This document shows positions 18,144 through 25,039 of a stretch of DNA of 41,790 bases, in pieces. Numbering within the stretch: position 1 is the stretch's first letter; each line of letters opens with the position of its first letter. Made by a program: the position numbers and the translations under genes. Origin of the DNA: Roseiarcus sp049509635 (GTDB taxonomy: Bacteria; Pseudomonadota; Alphaproteobacteria; Rhizobiales; Beijerinckiaceae); assembly GCA_049509635.1 (NCBI GenBank), contig JBEKZS010000018.1, positions 1 to 41,790 of the forward strand, given 5' to 3'. The notes below the pieces were generated by a model. It had not been told where the DNA came from. It was given only the letters and a program-made list of their open reading frames with translations, and made no database searches.

Positions 18144-18983
18144 TCACAATTGCGTCCGCACCTGCCAGAGCTCGGGGAACAGCACGACCTCGAGCATGCG
18201 GCGGAGATAGGCGACGCCCGAGGTGCCGCCGGTGCCGCGCTTGAACCCGATCACCCGCTCGACCGTGGTCACGTGGTTGAACCGCCAGCGGCGGAAGTAG
18301 TCCTCGAAATCGACGAGCTTCTCCGCGAGTTCGTAGAGCTCCCAGTGCAGGCGCGGATCGCGATAGACGCAGGCCCAGGCGGCGCGCACGCTGTCGTCGG
18401 CGGCATGGGTCGCGGCGACGTCGCGCGCGAGCACTTTGGGGTCGATCGGCAGGCCGCGCCGGTGCAGGGCGACGATCGCCAGATCATAGAGGCTCGGCGC
18501 CCGGCGGACCGCTTCGAGCTCGGCGAGCCGCGCGGGATCGTGCTCGTGCGGGCGCATCATCGCGGCGTTCCTGTTGCCGACGAGATATTCGATCATCCGG
18601 TACTGATAGGACTGGAAGCCCGAGGACTGGCCGAGTTCGTCGCGGAACGTGGTGTATTCGCTCGGCGTCATCGTGCGCAGCACGTCCCAGGCCGAATTCA
18701 GCTGCTCGAAAATGCGGGCGATCCGGGTCAGCTGCTTGAACGCGGGACGCAGGTCGTCGGCCGCGATCGCGGCGCAGGCGGCGGTGAGCTCGTGGATCGC
18801 GAGCTTCATCCACAGCTCGGAAGTCTGGTGCTGGATGATGAACAGCAGTTCGTCATGCGCCGACGAACGCGGCGTCTGGGCGTCGAGCAGGCGGTCGAGC
18901 CTGAGGTAGTCGCCATAGGACATCGCCTCGCGGAAATTCATCGCGGCGCCGTCGGCGGCGGGATCGATCGGGCCGTTTGGCAT
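18144..18983 (-). CDS. kynA: Tryptophan 2,3-dioxygenase
   Basis: This heme enzyme opens the indole ring of L-tryptophan to give N-formylkynurenine, the first step of the kynurenine pathway. The 279-aa protein matches the bacterial family along its length. The distal His52 is in FIIQHQTSELWMK, the heme-ligand His237 is in RRWRFNHVTTVER, and IGFKRGTGGTSGVAYL is the substrate-closing loop. ATG 18983 lies 17 bases after the kynureninase stop, so both genes form an operon in the order kynU-kynA. The reading frame is open far upstream through the kynureninase gene, but that part is a shadow. A formamidase for the middle step is not seen here. Confidence 0.96.
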   Translation of the reverse strand: MPNGPIDPAADGAAMNFREAMSYGDYLRLDRLLDAQTPRSSAHDELLFIIQHQTSELWMKLAIHELTAACAAIAADDLRPAFKQLTRIARIFEQLNSAWDVLRTMTPSEYTTFRDELGQSSGFQSYQYRMIEYLVGNRNAAMMRPHEHDPARLAELEAVRRAPSLYDLAIVALHRRGLPIDPKVLARDVAATHAADDSVRAAWACVYRDPRLHWELYELAEKLVDFEDYFRRWRFNHVTTVERVIGFKRGTGGTSGVAYLRRMLEVVLFPELWQVRTQL

Positions 18984-19000
18984 CGCGGCGCGCTCCCGGC

Positions 19001-20251
19001 TCAGGTGACGGCGTGGCGCCGGGAAAACCGGGCGTCGCGCCAGACTTCGGCGCGCACGCATTGGGCGAGGGTCTCGGCGGCGTCCCAGACCTCGGTCCGC
19101 CCGAGATAGGCCGGCGCGAAGCCGAAGCGCATGATGTCGGGGGCGCGGAAATCGCCGACGACGCCGCGCGCGATCATCGCCTGCACCACCCCATAGCCCT
19201 CCTCGAAGGCGATCGCGACCTGGCTGCCGCGCCGCGCCCGCTCGCGCGGGGTGACGATCTCGAGCTCGGGCAGCAGGACCCCGACCCGCGCCATGAACAG
19301 GTCGGTGAGTTCGAGGCTCCGCGCCCGCAGCGCATCGACTCCGACGCCGTCGAGCGCGTCGAGGCCCGCCTCGACGCCGCGCATCGAAAGGATCGGCTGG
19401 GTTCCGCAGAGAAAGCGGCGAATCCCGGGGTCGGGGCGGAAATCGCGCTCGAACGCGAAGGGCGCCGCATGGCCCCACCAGCCCGAGAGCGGGCTGCGCG
19501 CCTGCGCCAGCAGGCGGCGCGCGACCGCGAGATAGGCGGGCGATCCCGGGCCGCCATTGAGATATTTGTAGGTGCAGCCGACCGCGAAATCGACCTCCTC
19601 GGCGTCGAAGGCGAACGGGATCACGCCGGCCGAATGGCAGAGATCCCACACGACCAGCGCGCCGACCGCGTGAACCTTGCGGGTGATGTCGGCGACGTCG
19701 AGCAGTTCGCCGCTGCGGTAGTCGACGTGGGAGAGCACGACGACCGCGACCCGCTCGTCGAGCAGGTCGTCGATCGGCACGTCGTGGCGCACGAGCCGGC
19801 GCTGGATCGCCCGCCCGCCCGAGGCCATCGCGCCCTCGATGATGTAGAGGTCGGTCGGAAACGAGCCCGCCTCGGCGACGACGACGTCGCGCCCCGGCCG
19901 CATCCCGATCGCGGCGTGGACCGCCTTGTAGAGATTGATCGAGGTGGTGTCGCAGACGACCGTCTGGCCGGGCGCGGCGCCGATCAGCGCGCCGAGCCGG
20001 TCGCCGAGCGTCGAGGGCAGGTCGAACCAGCCCGCGCTGTTCCAGCTGCCGATGAGATCGCGCGCCCATTCCTGCTCGATCGTGCGCGCGAACGCGGCGA
20101 CGGCGGCGCGCGGCATCGGCCCGAGCGAATTGCCGTCGAGATAGACGAGGCCGTCGGGGATGACAAAACGCTCGCGCAGCGCGCGCAGCGGATCGTCGGC
20201 GTCGAGCGCGGCGCAGGCGGCGCGCGAGGCGGGCGCGGCGGATTTGGGCAT
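19001..20251 (-). CDS. kynU: Kynureninase
   Basis: Kynureninase is a PLP enzyme that cleaves kynurenine to anthranilate and alanine. The 416-aa product has the Schiff-base Lys229 in GCTYKYLNGGPGSPAYLA and the PLP-anchoring VVWDLCHSAG with Asp203 and His206. YLDGNSLGPMP near residue 37 and SGWWGHAAPFAFE are family signatures. Length is usual. It is the first gene of the two-gene operon with kynA. The start codon ATG 20251 has GGGAGCC upstream. Together the two enzymes send tryptophan to anthranilate, provided a formamidase is encoded elsewhere. Confidence 0.96.
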   Translation of the reverse strand: MPKSAAPASRAACAALDADDPLRALRERFVIPDGLVYLDGNSLGPMPRAAVAAFARTIEQEWARDLIGSWNSAGWFDLPSTLGDRLGALIGAAPGQTVVCDTTSINLYKAVHAAIGMRPGRDVVVAEAGSFPTDLYIIEGAMASGGRAIQRRLVRHDVPIDDLLDERVAVVVLSHVDYRSGELLDVADITRKVHAVGALVVWDLCHSAGVIPFAFDAEEVDFAVGCTYKYLNGGPGSPAYLAVARRLLAQARSPLSGWWGHAAPFAFERDFRPDPGIRRFLCGTQPILSMRGVEAGLDALDGVGVDALRARSLELTDLFMARVGVLLPELEIVTPRERARRGSQVAIAFEEGYGVVQAMIARGVVGDFRAPDIMRFGFAPAYLGRTEVWDAAETLAQCVRAEVWRDARFSRRHAVT

Positions 20252-20376
20252 GAGCGGCTCCCGGGGGACGGCGCGGCGCAGCCTTGTAGCAGAATTCCGC
20301 GCGGCTTTCCCGGCGCGGCGCGCGCGGCGCGAATTTTCGGTGCTGGCCGGCGCCGCTCACGCCGCGAATTTCGCCT

Positions 20377-21255
20377 TCACGTCGGCGCGAGCATCGCGAA
20401 CACGCTGACCAGCGCGAGCGCGGCGATCCCGAGCGCGATCTCGGCGACGCTGTTGCGCGCGATGGCGCGCAGGGCGTCGGCGCGACGCGCCTTGAGCCGC
20501 GGAACCAGCGCGTAGCGATTGACCGCCGCGAGCCCGATCATCGCCGCGACGGCCGCGATCTTGGCCGCGAGCAGGGCCTGATAGGGCGAGGACAGGTCGA
20601 TCCTCCAGGCCGCGAGCGTCAAACCGGCGTTGACGACGCCGGTCGCGACGACCAGCGCGACGATCGCCTGGCCGACAGTCGAGAAGCGCCGCAGCGCGAC
20701 GCCGGCTTCGGCGCGCAGGCCGGCCTCGGCGTCGCGCCGCAGGCACAGGATCAGCGGCGGCAGGCCGCCGAGCCAGGCGCCGGCGCACAACAGATGCGCG
20801 GCATGGTTGATCCGGTCGGCGACGCCCGCGCCGCCTGCGATCATCGCGGCATGGCCGACGAGGCCGAGGCTCGCGAGCAGCAGGCCGGCGGCGGGCGTGA
20901 CGAGCGGCCAGCGATCGTGCCGGCCGATCGCGAGGGCGCCGACGAGGACGAGGCCGAGCGCCATCCGCCACAGCCAGACGCGGCCGAACGCGGTCTCGAA
21001 GGCGACGGCGCCGATCGCGTCGGGATCGAGGCTGTCGCGCCAGCCCTCGCCCATCTGCCCCGCCTCGAGCGCGAGCCAGATCGGCGCCGTCGCCGCTGCG
21101 ACGAGAATCGCCGCGCCGACCATCCGCCGCACCGGCGGCGTCAGCGCCTGCGCGAGGCGCGGCGGCGCCAGCGCCCAGACGAAGCCGGCGGCGCCGAACG
21201 CCAGCATCGTTGCAGCGAAGTGCAGGAAGCGGCAGAGCGCGAGCGCGGCCTCCAT
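20377..21255 (-). CDS. copD: CopD-family copper transport membrane protein
   Basis: The 292-aa protein has about eight predicted membrane helices, for example FLHFAATMLAFGAAGFVWALA at the N-terminus and IALGIAALALVSVFAMLA at the end. Family features include the paired His in the N-terminal helix (CRFLHF) and GHAAMIAGGAGVADRINHAAHLL with GAWLGGLPPL, where conserved His residues probably bind copper. CopD proteins work with CopC in moving copper across the inner membrane. It is the last gene of a five-gene minus-strand operon, 39 bases after the PCuAC gene. Whether it imports or tolerates copper is not decided by sequence; the CopC-PCuAC context favours copper supply. Confidence 0.9.
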   Translation of the reverse strand: MEAALALCRFLHFAATMLAFGAAGFVWALAPPRLAQALTPPVRRMVGAAILVAAATAPIWLALEAGQMGEGWRDSLDPDAIGAVAFETAFGRVWLWRMALGLVLVGALAIGRHDRWPLVTPAAGLLLASLGLVGHAAMIAGGAGVADRINHAAHLLCAGAWLGGLPPLILCLRRDAEAGLRAEAGVALRRFSTVGQAIVALVVATGVVNAGLTLAAWRIDLSSPYQALLAAKIAAVAAMIGLAAVNRYALVPRLKARRADALRAIARNSVAEIALGIAALALVSVFAMLAPT

Positions 21256-21294
21256 CGAACGGTCAGGCGCGCGGGCGCCGCAGCGGCCGGGCGC

Positions 21295-21828
21295 TCACAT
21301 CTTCATCCCCTTCATGCCGTCGGCCGGCCCGGCCGCGCCGCCGGGCCCGGACGCCCCGACCGCCTCGACGTGAAACACGACCGCGACCTTGCCGGCGTGT
21401 TCGAACGTCAGCGCGACCGGGACGCTCTCGCCCTTCTTCAGCTGCCGCTTCAGGCCGGTGAACATGATGTGAAAGCCGCTCGGCCCGAGCCTGGCCTCGC
21501 CGCCGGCGGGAATCTCGAGGCCGGACGGCAGCGCGCGCATCTTCATCACGCCGCCGTCCATGCTCATCTCGTGGACCGAGACCGCCTCGGCGAAATCGGC
21601 GGCGCCGCCGAGCAGCCGGTCGGGCGTCGCGCCGCGATTGTGGACGACGAGATAGCCGGCGGCCACATCCGCCCCCTTCGGCGTCGCCCGCGACCAGGGA
21701 TCGTCGATCGTCAGGTCGCCCGCCTTGAATTCCTCGGCGAGGCCGGGCGCCGCCGCCAGCGCGACCGCCGCGGCGAGCGCGGCGCCGCGCAGGCGCGCCG
21801 CGCGGCCGGGGCTCGACGCCGCGCTCAC
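21295..21828 (-). CDS. PCuAC-type periplasmic copper chaperone
   Basis: The 177-aa protein has a signal peptide ending near LAAAPGLA and a cupredoxin-like PCuAC domain. Cu(I) ligands of the family are present: His86 and Met88 (SVHEMSM), Met97, then His120 and Met122 (GFHIMF). PCuAC proteins deliver copper to the CuA site of cytochrome oxidase. After the domain comes a Gly/Pro/Ala-rich linker and the ending GMKGMKM, an extra Met-rich tail that may bind Cu(I). The GTG start overlaps the CopC stop by four bases (GTGA). In alphaproteobacteria a comparable set occurs in the Bradyrhizobium pcu operon. Confidence 0.93.
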   Translation of the reverse strand: MSAASSPGRAARLRGAALAAAVALAAAPGLAEEFKAGDLTIDDPWSRATPKGADVAAGYLVVHNRGATPDRLLGGAADFAEAVSVHEMSMDGGVMKMRALPSGLEIPAGGEARLGPSGFHIMFTGLKRQLKKGESVPVALTFEHAGKVAVVFHVEAVGASGPGGAAGPADGMKGMKM

Positions 21829-22208
21829 GGCGCCACCGTGAATTCGAAGCCGCCCTGGGTCTTGTGGGTGTCGGTCGAAACGACATGCCAGGTCACCTTG
21901 TAGACGCCGGGCTTCAGCGGCTGGGTGACCGGCGCGATCAGCACGCTGGGGTCGGCGGGATCGACGCTCGGCTTGCCGATCGGCGCCGGCGCGCCTGTCT
22001 CGCTCGCCAGCGCGATGCCGGAGAAGCGCGGCTCGACGCCTTCGCTGAACTTGATCCTGATCTCCTTCGGAGAGCCTGCGACCGTGCCGCCGACGGCGGG
22101 CGTGGCCTGCTTGAGCAGGGCATGGGCCGACGCCGCGGAAGCGGCGAGCGCGAGGGCGAAAGAAACGGCGATGCGGAGCGTGACGATATGCGGCATGACG
22201 GGCCTCAT
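21825..22208 (-). CDS. copC: CopC-family periplasmic copper-binding protein
   Basis: The 127-aa protein has a signal peptide cut after SAASA, so the mature protein begins with His29. With Asp113 and His115 in STDTHKTQGGFEF, this gives the histidine-brace Cu(II) site of CopC. The rest is the beta-sandwich of the family (LKQATPAVGGTVAGSP, IRIKFSEGVEP, LKPGVYKVTWHVVSTDTH). No Met-rich Cu(I) site is seen, so it is the single-site Cu(II) type. ATG 22208 overlaps the preceding stop by four bases; an ATG four codons later is an alternative. It is coupled on both sides to the outer-membrane-protein and PCuAC genes. Confidence 0.94.
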   Translation of the reverse strand: MRPVMPHIVTLRIAVSFALALAASAASAHALLKQATPAVGGTVAGSPKEIRIKFSEGVEPRFSGIALASETGAPAPIGKPSVDPADPSVLIAPVTQPLKPGVYKVTWHVVSTDTHKTQGGFEFTVAP

Positions 22209-23155
22209 TGCAGGTTGAACAGGGGTTTGCCGAGCGTATCGGGGAACAGGTCGTCGAAGAAGAAGTGCAGTTCGGCGACGCCGCCGACCCGGTGGCCGGA
22301 CGCCGCATTCAGCGGCACGAGCGCCTCGACCGCGATCTGCCAGCTGTCGGCGAGATAGACGACCCCAGGCTGGATCGTCCCCGTCGTCGTCTGGCCGCCC
22401 GGGGCGTAATTGCGGACCGGGGTCTGGAACGCGAATTCGGTGATTGGAACGAGATGCCTGACGAAATCGGGGCCGCCGATCTCGCTGACGTTCGCGTTCA
22501 GGTAGGGCAGGCTGTACTGGACCGTGAACCCCCAGTTCAGGACGGTCGGATCGAGCGCGACGCTGAGGAACGGGTTGCCCGAATCGTCGAAGGCGGTCGA
22601 CGAAATGTGCGACTCGCTCGGGATCGCCAGGCCGATTTCGGCCGTCAGCGCGAACGGGCGCAGCAGGTCGAGGCTGGTCGGAAGGTCGCCGAAGCCCTTG
22701 CCAGCGTCGAGCACCGGCGTGAACGTGTTGAACGGGTCGGAAAAATTCCGCGTCCCGGTATTGGCCCAGGTCGCGTCCAGGCCAATCGACGCCATGAATT
22801 CATGGGGATCACTGGTGTAGAAATTGTATTTCAGCTCGGTGTCGATATTGCCCCAGCCGGCGCCGCCCGGCTTCAGCCAGGTCTTGCCGTCTGCGATCGA
22901 GAGCCCGAGACCCTCGATGATCGTCTTGGTGTAGCTGAACGAGGCGTCGAATTCGTGGACGCCGTCGGAATTGGAGGGCAGCGCGGTCAGGGTCGGCAAG
23001 GCGAGTTCGTCGCCGACGCCGGGATCGTCGATGCCGAGCGTCGCCGGGAACACGCGGTTTCCGGCGATCGCATGGGCGAAGGCCGGCGTGTCGGGAAATG
23101 CGGCCGACGCGGCGCCGATGGCGCCCGCGAGGGCCAGGGAAGTCCTGGAGAACAT
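22205..23155 (-). CDS. Putative outer-membrane beta-barrel protein of copper operon
   Basis: A 316-aa exported protein with signal peptide MFSRTSLALAGAIGAASAAFPDTPAFA. The mature part is rich in alternating hydrophobic/polar strands and aromatic residues (FDASFSYTKTIIEGLGLSI, IDTELKYNFYTSD, WGFTVQYSLPYL, WQIAVEALVPL, VAELHFFFDDLF), as in small transporter-like barrels of the phenol-degradation MetA type. It has no TonB box or plug. It is the second gene of the copper operon, coupled to copC by an ATGA overlap, so it probably helps copper cross the outer membrane. The function is inferred only from context and fold. Confidence 0.75.
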   Translation of the reverse strand: MFSRTSLALAGAIGAASAAFPDTPAFAHAIAGNRVFPATLGIDDPGVGDELALPTLTALPSNSDGVHEFDASFSYTKTIIEGLGLSIADGKTWLKPGGAGWGNIDTELKYNFYTSDPHEFMASIGLDATWANTGTRNFSDPFNTFTPVLDAGKGFGDLPTSLDLLRPFALTAEIGLAIPSESHISSTAFDDSGNPFLSVALDPTVLNWGFTVQYSLPYLNANVSEIGGPDFVRHLVPITEFAFQTPVRNYAPGGQTTTGTIQPGVVYLADSWQIAVEALVPLNAASGHRVGGVAELHFFFDDLFPDTLGKPLFNLQ

Positions 23156-23236
23156 GGAAGTCGCCTATGGGAACAGAGGACAGGAAGCGGCGACGCGCTC
23201 CCGGGTCGGGGCGCGTCGCGGCTCGGCCGGGTCGGT

Positions 23237-23677
23237 TCAGGCGAAAATCGGCGGCGCGCGCGGCTGGGCGGCGGCGACCCGGCGCGGCCCCGCGCAGGGC
23301 GCGTCGGCCAACACGGCGAGACGGCCCGCCGGCCGCGCGAAGCGCGTCGGAACGGCATGGCCGCGCGGAACGAGGGCGACGGCGTGGCCGCCGTGCTGGC
23401 ACAGCGCGCAATCGTCGCAGCAATGATGAGGATCATGGGCGGGCGCGGCCGGCCCCGAACCGTCCTCGTGCAGGCACAGCGCGACATGCGGGCCGAGCAG
23501 CGCCTCGAGCGCGCCGAGCGCCGCGACCGCCTCGCCGGCGTTCGCCGGCATGCGCGGCGCGGCGGTCGCGCCGAGCTGGACGATCAGCGCGAGGGCGGCG
23601 AACCAGGCGACGAAAGACGAGCCAAGCCGCGCCAGGCCGCGACGTCGCGCCGTTGAATCTTCATCCGTTCCGCGCAC
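23237..23677 (-). CDS. DUF2946-like Cys/His-rich membrane-anchored protein
   Basis: The 146-aa product has one N-terminal membrane helix or signal (FVAWFAALALIVQLGATAA) and then a Cys/His cluster, HDPHHCCDDCALCQHGGH, typical of DUF2946-like proteins that often head copper operons. The cluster could bind Cu(I) or Zn. The rest is Pro/Ala/Arg-rich. The start is GTG 23677, the only good choice upstream of the helix. It is the first gene of the minus-strand copper operon, 81 bases before the outer-membrane-protein gene. Function is unknown; metal binding is an inference from residues. Confidence 0.75.
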   Translation of the reverse strand: MRGTDEDSTARRRGLARLGSSFVAWFAALALIVQLGATAAPRMPANAGEAVAALGALEALLGPHVALCLHEDGSGPAAPAHDPHHCCDDCALCQHGGHAVALVPRGHAVPTRFARPAGRLAVLADAPCAGPRRVAAAQPRAPPIFA

Positions 23678-23707
23678 CGGCGCCGCTCGCCCGCCCCCAA
23701 TCGCCCA

Positions 23708-23717
23708 AGACTAGTCT
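23708..23717. promoter_or_regulatory. Palindrome AGACTAGTCT upstream of copper operon
   Basis: A 10-base perfect palindrome containing CTAG lies in the 120-base gap between the copper operon and the divergent DUF2161 gene. It is followed directly by a second CTAG. Its place at the putative -10 would suit a repressor site, but ten-base palindromes are frequent by chance. Confidence 0.3.
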
Positions 23718-23736
23718 AGTTCGCCGGTTCTGTTAA
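23708..23736 (-). promoter_or_regulatory. Candidate promoter of the copper operon
   Basis: On the minus strand, TTAACA (23731-23736) and TAGTCT (23708-23713) are 17 bases apart, in range for a sigma70-type promoter 31 bases before the GTG of the DUF2946 gene. The -10 is a poor match (3 of 6) but lies in a rare AT-rich patch. The -10 is part of the perfect palindrome AGACTAGTCT at 23708-23717, which could be an operator. Confidence 0.33.
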
Positions 23737-23797
23737 GCGTCGCGGCGCCCGTGCTGTCGCAGTCCGCCGCCGCGCCCGCCGGATCGGAGAAAGCCGC

Positions 23798-24472
23798 TTG
23801 GAAACCTCGCTCTACCTGCCGGTGAAACGCTTCCTCGAAGGGCTCGGCTTCGCGGTCAAGGGCGAAATCGGCGGCTGCGACCTCGTGGCGCTCCGCGCCG
23901 ACGCGGCGCCGCTCGTGGTGATCGGCGAGCTGAAGCTGAGCTTCAATCTCGAACTCGTGCTGCAGGGCGTCGACCGCGCCGCGGCCTGCGACGAAGTGTG
24001 GCTCGCCGCCCGGCTGTCGAAGCGCGGCAAGGGGCGCGAGAGCGACGCGCGCTTCCGCAACCTCTGCCGCCGGCTCGGTTTCGGCCTGCTCGGAGTTTCC
24101 GGGACCGGCGAAGTGCTGGTGCTGGTGACCCCCGAGGCGCCGGCCCCGCGCAGGAATCCGCGCCGCCGCTCGCGCCTCGTCGAGGAGCATCGGCGCCGGC
24201 GCGGCGATCCGGCCGCGGGCGGGGGATCGAAAGTCCCGATCATGACCGCCTATCGCCAGCAGGCGCTCGCCTGCGCGCTCGCGATGGCCGACGCGCCGCG
24301 CCGGCCGCGCGACCTCCGGGCCGCCAGCCCGGACGCCGCCAAAATCCTGCAGGGCAATGTCTATGGCTGGTTCGCGCGCCTCTCGCGCGGCCTCTACGGC
24401 CTCACCGACGCGGGTCGGGCCGCGCTGGAGCGATGGCCCCAGCTGCGGCCCGACGCGGCCGTCGAAGCCTGA
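23798..24472 (+). CDS. DUF2161 family PD-(D/E)XK nuclease-like protein
   Basis: The 224-aa product fits DUF2161. The N-terminal half looks like a PD-(D/E)XK nuclease core: Asp28 in GGCDLVAL, then Glu44 and Lys46 in VIGELKLSF. A Lys/Arg-rich linker (RRNPRRRSRLVEEHRRRR) leads to a C-terminal winged-helix-like domain (AKILQGNVYGWFARLSRGLYGLT). TTG at 23798 is the start, preceded by GGATCGGAGAAA. Catalysis and substrate are unknown; a stand-alone DNA-processing role is possible. It lies divergent from the copper operon with no partner gene such as a methylase. Confidence 0.85.
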   Translation: METSLYLPVKRFLEGLGFAVKGEIGGCDLVALRADAAPLVVIGELKLSFNLELVLQGVDRAAACDEVWLAARLSKRGKGRESDARFRNLCRRLGFGLLGVSGTGEVLVLVTPEAPAPRRNPRRRSRLVEEHRRRRGDPAAGGGSKVPIMTAYRQQALACALAMADAPRRPRDLRAASPDAAKILQGNVYGWFARLSRGLYGLTDAGRAALERWPQLRPDAAVEA

Positions 24473-24479
24473 TACGCGA

Positions 24480-24959
24480 TCAGGCGCGGCCGGGACGCAG
24501 CGTCATCGAGGACACGCCGGCGGCGAGATCGAGACCGGTCTGGGTCTGGATCGACAGCGGCTGGAGCGTGAAGGAGCGATCGGAGCCGCCGACCAGCGCA
24601 TTGGCGCCGAGGCCCGCGCCCACCGTCGCCGAAGCGCCGACGCCGACATAGTCGCCCGCCAGCGCGTGCCGCCTCGGCCCCTCGGTCGGCGCGAACACGT
24701 CCCAGGCGAGCGTGCCCCGGTTGGTCGCCCCGATGTCGAGGCCGAACTTCTGGATCGTTCCGAAGTAATGCTCGGTGCGGCCGTGCGCGGACGTGAACCG
24801 GCATTCCATCTGCTTGCTGGAGGCGATGATGAGGCCGAGGCCTCCGGAGACTTCGCAGCGCAACGCTCCGACCTTGACGCTCTCCTGAGCGAAGGCGGGC
24901 TGGACGATGGCGCCTGCGGCGGCCAGGGCGGCGATGCATAGGGCGGCGCGAACAGTCAT
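24480..24959 (-). CDS. DUF992 family exported protein
   Basis: A 159-aa protein with a signal peptide (MTVRAALCIAALAAAGAIVQPAFAQ) and the DUF992 domain: VKVGALRCEVSGGLGLIIASSKQMECRF, then YFGTIQKFGLDIGATNRG, and a C-terminal Gly/Ala-rich region with LQPLSIQTQTGLDLAAGVSSMTL. The family is common in Hyphomicrobiales and has no known function. Two conserved Cys (LRCEV and MECRF) may pair in the periplasm. ATG 24959 is fixed by AGGAGG seven bases upstream. It converges with the DUF2161 gene seven bases away. Confidence 0.9.
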   Translation of the reverse strand: MTVRAALCIAALAAAGAIVQPAFAQESVKVGALRCEVSGGLGLIIASSKQMECRFTSAHGRTEHYFGTIQKFGLDIGATNRGTLAWDVFAPTEGPRRHALAGDYVGVGASATVGAGLGANALVGGSDRSFTLQPLSIQTQTGLDLAAGVSSMTLRPGRA

Positions 24960-24980
24960 GGAATATCCTCCTCGGCGACA

Positions 24981-24994
24981 GCAGAACGTTCTGC
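24981..24994. promoter_or_regulatory. 14-base perfect palindrome upstream of DUF992 gene
   Basis: GCAGAACGTTCTGC is its own reverse complement and sits 22 bases before the DUF992 start codon, just upstream of its ribosome-binding site. Its place suggests an operator overlapping the transcription start. A palindrome of this length is expected a few times by chance in 40 kb, so confidence is low. The alphaproteobacterial LexA box (GTTC-N7-GTTC) does not fit. Confidence 0.33.
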
Positions 24995-25039
24995 ATCGCG
25001 GGCCCAACGCTTTTGGCGGGCAAAGGTTCCACGCCGCCG

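Noticed and set aside
18144..20360. A single 738-aa dioxygenase fusion protein
   Set aside because: Only the last 279 codons match tryptophan dioxygenase; the rest is out of frame with kynureninase, which is complete on the same strand.
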